Source: Betaproteobacteria bacterium (lineage in GTDB: Bacteria > Pseudomonadota > Gammaproteobacteria > Burkholderiales > Casimicrobiaceae). From it: a stretch of 34,830 bases of DNA. Position 1 is the stretch's first letter; every line of letters begins with the position of its first letter. Under the pieces are notes generated by a model that was not told the origin of the DNA, did no database searches, and saw only the letters and a program-made list of their open reading frames with translations. Shown here piece by piece: positions 30,740-34,830 of this stretch. The stretch covers positions 1-34,830 of the forward strand of contig VBCG01000011.1 in assembly GCA_005881895.1 (NCBI GenBank), in the 5' to 3' direction. Position numbers and translations under genes: made by a program.

Positions 30740-32554
30740 ATGAGAGCATCTTCGAAGGGGCTCGTATGGGCACTGTGTGGTGTCGCAGCTATTGCCGCCG
30801 GTGCCGCACAGGCGCAAGCGCGCCGCGGTACGGATATCGCACCGGCGAACAAGGTCATCGCGCGCGCACTCAACATCGAGATGGGCCGGGTGTCGCCGCG
30901 GTCGAAGGAAGCCCGACTCTCGTCGGGAACGGTCTATGCTGCGCTGGCCGCAAGCGGCGAGCTCAACCGCCGCGCCGATGCGAGCGGAGGGATCGGCGAC
31001 ACGTTCGATCATAGCCGGGGTGGTGCGACACAGGGGTGCCCGAGCGCGCAGACTGGCGATGGTCGCAAGAACGTCCGCGTGAATCAGGACTGTTCGCTGC
31101 GCCGGCAAGCGGAATCGGTGGTGGCGATCAATCCGCTCGATTCCGACAACCTCATCGCCGGCCAGAACGACTCGCGCCTTGGCTTCAACAAGTGTGGCTA
31201 CGACTTCTCGTTCGATGGCGGCAAGACGTGGGGTGACATGGTGCCGCCGTTTTACCAGTACGTGCTGGGCGACGGACATACGGCGGACGTATGCAGCGAT
31301 CCGACCGCGACATTCGACTCCGCCGGCAACGCCTACATCGGCGGCATCCTGTTCGACATCACTTCGCCCGCGAGCGCGTTCGTGGTGGCGAAATCCAACG
31401 CCGGCATCGGCGGAGCCTACTTTCATTCGCCGGCGCCGCTCTCGTTCCAGGTGTATCGAAACGTGCCGCTCGGCGTCGTTGCGAGCGATAACGATCCCAA
31501 CGTCGCCCACGACAAGGAATTCATCGTTGCGGATCAGAGTGCGGCGAGCCCGAAGAAGAACAACGTTTATGCAACGTGGACGCGCTTCAATTTCGATACC
31601 GGTGCAGGCGTCGGCGGCGACAGCCCGATCTACTTCAGCCAGTCGCTCGACGGTGGCGCGACATGGTCGTCCGGCATCGAGATCAGCGGCGCGGCGGCCA
31701 CATGCACGGCGTTCAGCGGCGAGGCCAATCCAAACGCGTGCGACCAGGATCAGGGCTCGCATCCGGTGGTCGGTCCAGACGGCACGATCTACGTCACGTT
31801 CGGGAACGGCAACACGCCGACCGCGGGGATCAACCAGGTGCTGATCGTCTCGTGTCCGGCGAACAAGGTGTGCAGCAGCGCAGCCAATTGGACCGCGCCG
31901 GTCAAGGTTGCGGACCTGTTCGACTTCCAGCCGGTGGGCCCGAGCGCTGCAGGCTGCCCGGCGGGTCGCCAATGCCTGCCGCCGAACGGCTATCGCCTCG
32001 ACGACTTCGTCGAAATTAGCGTAGCCGTGGACAACGCCAGCAACGTTTACGTCACCTGGGCCGATCTGCGCAACGGCAAGCCGAACTGCACAGGTTCGGC
32101 GGCCACCGCCACGCCGCCGTGCGACAACGACGTTTTCTACGCGTACTCGAAGGACCGCGGCGCGACGTGGAGCGCGTTCAAAAAGCTTACGCCGGCCGGC
32201 AGTGCGCAATGGATGCCGTGGAGCGCAGTGTCTCCCGACGGCTCGACGCTGTGGGTCGCGTACTACGATCGATCGTACGGCGACTGCGAAACGACCGGCT
32301 GCAACGACATCACGCTAGCTGGCGTAAGCAATCCGGCATCGGCAGCGCCGACCGTGTCCTACCGACGCGTCACCTCGTCGTCGATGCCGAACCTGACGCC
32401 AACGAACAATCCGCTGCAAGCCGGCTTTCTCGGCGACTATATGTGGGTCGCGGTCGACGGGAACGGCTGGCCCAACATTGTGTGGGCCGATACACGCGGA
32501 TTGAACGGCGCGGTTGAGGAGGACGTCTACTTCGTCCGATTGCCGCCTCAGTGA
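30740..32554 (+). CDS. Secreted BNR/Asp-box (sialidase-like) beta-propeller protein
   Basis: A 604-residue exported protein with a Sec signal (MRASSKGLVWALCGVAAIAAGAAQA, cleavage before QA). Three Asp-box motifs are visible: SFDGGKTWG, SLDGGATWSS and SKDRGATWSA (S-x-D-x-G-x-T-W), each marking a propeller blade. Between them are VVGPDGTIYVTFG, VAVDNASNVYVTWAD and VSPDGSTLWVAYYD strands of the same type. The mature part has 14 cysteines, an even number, suggesting several disulfides in the periplasm or outside. The Arg triad and Tyr/Glu of true sialidases were not identified, so hydrolysis of sialic acids is not claimed. ATG 30740 has a GGGGA ribosome-binding site. It stands alone and is followed by a hairpin. 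Confidence 0.85.
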   Translation: MRASSKGLVWALCGVAAIAAGAAQAQARRGTDIAPANKVIARALNIEMGRVSPRSKEARLSSGTVYAALAASGELNRRADASGGIGDTFDHSRGGATQGCPSAQTGDGRKNVRVNQDCSLRRQAESVVAINPLDSDNLIAGQNDSRLGFNKCGYDFSFDGGKTWGDMVPPFYQYVLGDGHTADVCSDPTATFDSAGNAYIGGILFDITSPASAFVVAKSNAGIGGAYFHSPAPLSFQVYRNVPLGVVASDNDPNVAHDKEFIVADQSAASPKKNNVYATWTRFNFDTGAGVGGDSPIYFSQSLDGGATWSSGIEISGAAATCTAFSGEANPNACDQDQGSHPVVGPDGTIYVTFGNGNTPTAGINQVLIVSCPANKVCSSAANWTAPVKVADLFDFQPVGPSAAGCPAGRQCLPPNGYRLDDFVEISVAVDNASNVYVTWADLRNGKPNCTGSAATATPPCDNDVFYAYSKDRGATWSAFKKLTPAGSAQWMPWSAVSPDGSTLWVAYYDRSYGDCETTGCNDITLAGVSNPASAAPTVSYRRVTSSSMPNLTPTNNPLQAGFLGDYMWVAVDGNGWPNIVWADTRGLNGAVEEDVYFVRLPPQ

Positions 32555-32566
32555 CGGATTGTTGTG

Positions 32567-32593
32567 GGGCCGGTGAGTCTTACTCGCCGGCCC
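32567..32593. terminator. Hairpin after the BNR gene
   Basis: GGGCCGG-T-GAGT (32567-32578) pairs with ACTC-G-CCGGCCC (32582-32593), a 12-bp stem with one G-T pair and a 3-nt loop, 12 bp after the stop. No T-run follows. It lies between convergent genes and probably limits read-through in both directions. Confidence 0.55.
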
Positions 32594-32668
32594 GGCGCGG
32601 TCGCAACTCATTAAGCACGTCACCGCCCTTTTGCTGCCCGCGGCAGCCGGGCGCCGCTTGTCAGCACC

Positions 32669-33994
32669 TCACAACGTGAAAGCCATCTCCGACACGAGCG
32701 CGCCCGGCAACCGCACGCTGCGCAACCCACGCTCGCCGTAGGTTTCCGCATCGAGCAGCAATTCCGTTTCTGCGGTCAACGCTTCGAGATTCGAGCCCAG
32801 CAGTCGAAACAGCGTATCGTCGAAGCGCAGCACTTCGACGGGCGCGACGATTTTGCCGTTTTCGACCCAGAACGTTGCGAAGCGCGTCATGCCGGTCATC
32901 CGGCACGCCGGGCGATCGGAGTAGTTGAGATACCAAAGATTGCCAATCGCAAGGCCGATGTCGAGCGCGGCGAGCGCGTCGCATTTCGGCAAATCGCCGC
33001 CGGAAATGGAAAGCGCCTCCGGCGATTCGTGACCGTTTGCGCCGTTCGCGGCGAGCCCGAATTCGCGCGCCGTGCGCGGCGAGACCAGCGACCCGACGAG
33101 CGCGCCCGCTTCAATCAAAGTAACGCGATCGGGCCGCGTGAAGCCTTCGCCTTGAAAGGTGGGTGCGACCCCCGCCGCAGTATCTTCGGCGACGGTGACA
33201 CGCGAATCGAGCCGCTCACCCGATTGCATTCGACCGAGCGAGCTTTGCTTCGTCGCCAGCGCGCGGCCCGAGAAACCGCCCCAGCAGAGGAGGCCCGCAA
33301 TCTCTTCCATCGCCTGCGGCGCGAGGTACGCGCGATACTTGCCCGGTTGGAGCGCTTTCGGAGGACGGCTGACCAAGGCCAGCCGCTCGCTTGCCTCCGC
33401 CATCTTTCGCGCGAATTCGGCGCTGTCCCACATAAACCCGGCAAGGCCTGACTTCACCGCCTTGTCGGCGTGGTGATAGAGGCTCCACTGGAGGTTGAAC
33501 GTCGTGGCGGCATGCCAGTTGCGCTGGCCTTCGGAATTTGCAAATCCACGATAGAGGGGTCCGGCCGCGAGCAGGCCGACGAGATCCAATTCCTTCGCCG
33601 CGCCGAGCACTTCGTCGACGATGGCTTCGGATGGCGGCAGCGTGCCGTCGCGCTGCACGCGCGTCGACGTGACGACTTCGGGCAGCAGAAGATGCGGATC
33701 CTCGGCAAGCTCGGGAAGCGCAACACGCAACAGTGCGATGGCTCGCGAGATCGCTTCGCGATCTGTCGCGATCGTGCCCGTCAACGATAACGAGTGGCTG
33801 GCGTGGCGTTTGCCGCGAACCAGCTGTATGCGGAGCTGCCGCTGGATCACCGTTCCGGGCTGGCGGACGCGACCGCGGTTCATCCGGACGAAGTCGGACT
33901 CCTCCGCAGAAAACCACGCGGTATAGCGCTCGCCCGCCGCGATTGCCTGATCGAGGATCGACGCCAGCGCCTCGAAGTAGTCTTCGATCGTCAC
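32669..33994 (-). CDS. TldE/PmbA-like metalloprotease subunit
   Basis: Partner of the TldD-like protein. In E. coli, TldD/TldE form a heterodimeric zinc protease that trims the microcin B17 leader peptide and degrades CcdA. From GTG 33994 the product has 441 residues, close to PmbA (about 450). The family pattern is present (EVVTSTRVQRDGTLPP, WSLYHHADKAVKSGLAGFMWD, GRALATKQSSLGRMQSGERLDSRVTVAEDT, FTRPDRVTLIEAGALVGSLVSPRTAREFG, LPKCDALAALDIGLAIGNLWYLNYSDRPACRMTGMTRFATFWVENGKIVAPVEVLRFDDTLFRLLG). As in other TldE proteins it has no HExxxH zinc motif. GTG 33994 overlaps the last base of the TldD-like stop (TAGTG). A longer in-frame start is a shadow of the upstream gene. No RiPP precursor was found nearby. 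Confidence 0.88.
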   Translation of the reverse strand: MTIEDYFEALASILDQAIAAGERYTAWFSAEESDFVRMNRGRVRQPGTVIQRQLRIQLVRGKRHASHSLSLTGTIATDREAISRAIALLRVALPELAEDPHLLLPEVVTSTRVQRDGTLPPSEAIVDEVLGAAKELDLVGLLAAGPLYRGFANSEGQRNWHAATTFNLQWSLYHHADKAVKSGLAGFMWDSAEFARKMAEASERLALVSRPPKALQPGKYRAYLAPQAMEEIAGLLCWGGFSGRALATKQSSLGRMQSGERLDSRVTVAEDTAAGVAPTFQGEGFTRPDRVTLIEAGALVGSLVSPRTAREFGLAANGANGHESPEALSISGGDLPKCDALAALDIGLAIGNLWYLNYSDRPACRMTGMTRFATFWVENGKIVAPVEVLRFDDTLFRLLGSNLEALTAETELLLDAETYGERGLRSVRLPGALVSEMAFTL

Positions 33995-34830
33995 TAACGT
34001 TCTCCGCCGAACACGTCGACTTTCTCGAACACGCACGCCGGCGACGCGTGTCCGACGCGAATGATTTGCGCCGGCTCGCCTTTGCCGCAATAAGGCGTGC
34101 CGAGCACGCGCAGCGTTTCGTTGTTGCCGACGCGCTTCAAGCTGCGCCAGAAGTTCGCACTGACGCCGCGGTAATTCGGGTTCTTGACGACGTGCGAAAT
34201 CTTTCCGTTCACGATCAGCCGGCCGCGCTCGCAACCGAACTGGAACTTGTTGCGCGAATCGTCGATCGACCACGAGCAATTCGTTTCCATCACGATGCCG
34301 CGATCGATGCCGGCGATCATGTCGGCAAGCGTCGCGTCGCCCGGTTCAACGTTGAGGTTGGCCATGCGATCGATCGGCGGACGGTTCCAGCTGTCGGCGC
34401 GCGAATTGGCCACGCCCGGCAGACCAGCGCGCGCCTGCGAGATTGCGCCGCCGAGCGGCCGTTCCAGGACGCCGTTGCGGATCAGGTAGGTGCGCTCCGC
34501 TGCCATCCCATCGTCGTCGAACGCATAGCTCGCGAGCTGCTCGCGCCGCGTCGGATCGAAGGTTACGTTCAACAGTTCCGAGCCGTAGCGATAGCTGCCG
34601 AACATCTCGGGCGTCACGAAGCTCGTGCCGGCGAAGTTGCGCTCGTCGCCGAGGATGCGGTCGAGCTCCAGCGGATGACCGATCGACTCGTGGATCTGCA
34701 GCGTCATCTGATCGGGTAGCAACAGGACGTCCATCGTCCCCGAAGGGCAATTGGGCGCAGCCAGCAATTCGAGCGCTTCCTCGGCGATCCTGCGGCCGCT
34801 GCCGACGAAGCCGAAACGCTCGAGTATTTC
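33994..34830 (-). CDS. TldD-like metalloprotease subunit (5' end beyond window)
   Basis: Catalytic subunit of the TldD/TldE pair. The frame is open to the right edge, so only the C-terminal 278 residues are seen. The zinc motif HESIGH (34678-34692) continues as PLELDRILGDERNFAGTSF, typical of TldD. Further blocks are FDDDGMAAERTYLIRNGVLERPLGG, LNVEPGDATLADMIAGIDRGIVMETN, GRLIVNGKISHVVKNPNYRGVSANFWRSLKRVG and TPYCGKGEPAQIIRVGHASPACVFEKVDVFG, where the CGKG-P-Q--RVGH-SP block is a family signature. It is upstream of and overlaps tldE by one base, so the two are coexpressed. The third zinc ligand (Cys of CGKG in known structures) appears present. This may be a paralogous pair rather than the housekeeping TldD/TldE. 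Confidence 0.9.
   Translation of the reverse strand, partial: EILERFGFVGSGRRIAEEALELLAAPNCPSGTMDVLLLPDQMTLQIHESIGHPLELDRILGDERNFAGTSFVTPEMFGSYRYGSELLNVTFDPTRREQLASYAFDDDGMAAERTYLIRNGVLERPLGGAISQARAGLPGVANSRADSWNRPPIDRMANLNVEPGDATLADMIAGIDRGIVMETNCSWSIDDSRNKFQFGCERGRLIVNGKISHVVKNPNYRGVSANFWRSLKRVGNNETLRVLGTPYCGKGEPAQIIRVGHASPACVFEKVDVFGGER

Noticed and set aside
30506-32209. Open frame of 567 codons antisense to the BNR gene
   Set aside because: Arg-rich low-complexity translation, while the plus strand has a signal peptide, Asp-boxes and a ribosome-binding site.
1-34830. CRISPR array, tRNA, rRNA, toxin-antitoxin, restriction-modification or phage genes
   Set aside because: No regularly spaced repeats, cloverleaf sequences or family motifs of these kinds were recognised by eye on either strand.

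Overview
The window is a GC-rich, gene-dense chromosomal segment, most likely from a betaproteobacterium (Burkholderiales-like). The basis is gene content: a class I PHA synthase, BamD and LolCD outer-membrane biogenesis genes, an RpfE-like gene overlapping recJ, and a PgeF gene overlapping rluD. This placement is an inference; there is no rRNA or other marker to settle it. I saw no tRNA, rRNA, CRISPR array, phage or plasmid module.

Layout. Positions 1-6.6 kb (minus strand): potassium transporter kup (3' end beyond the window), a decayed IS481/IS3-type transposase fragment, phaC, a ZIP metal permease, pgeF and rluD. Divergent from rluD is bamD (6.6-7.4 kb, plus). Positions 7.5-15.1 kb (minus): a saccharopine-dehydrogenase-like oxidoreductase, a DinG/YoaA-type iron-sulfur helicase, a small secreted four-cysteine protein, a FabG-like reductase, recJ and rpfE. 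Positions 15.2-17.6 kb (plus): a Dabb-domain protein, then lolC and lolD. Positions 17.6-20.7 kb (minus): a four-gene operon of a cupin and an NMT1/THI5-type ABC importer, its genes tightly packed. Positions 21.5-22.1 kb: an AlkA-type glycosylase. Positions 22.25-30.0 kb (plus): a peptide/nickel-type ABC importer with two tandem paralogous binding proteins, two permeases and a fused double ATPase. Positions 30.7-32.6 kb: a secreted, cysteine-rich BNR/sialidase-like protein. Positions 32.7-34.8 kb (minus): a TldD/TldE-like pair, the TldD-like gene running off the right edge.

Most genes are housekeeping or transport. The unusual material is in the details. The DppC-like permease carries an extra periplasmic segment of about 88 residues built around a degenerate 30-residue tandem repeat. 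Two dispersed inverted-repeat elements share the core GGGTCAGACTC; one precedes lolC and the other sits inside the peptide importer operon, after a strong GC hairpin. A perfect 20-bp palindrome lies between recJ and the FabG-like gene. The gaps at 1.8-2.2, 20.7-21.5 and 30.0-30.7 kb hold gene remnants: a transposase and pieces that look like secreted proteases, one with its old terminator still in place.

I did not find a clear new defence, CRISPR or biosynthetic system. The best candidates for something undescribed are the modified importer (two binding proteins plus the repeat-bearing permease), the cupin-linked NMT1 importer of unknown substrate, the rpfE-recJ pair, and the GGGTCAGACTC repeat family.
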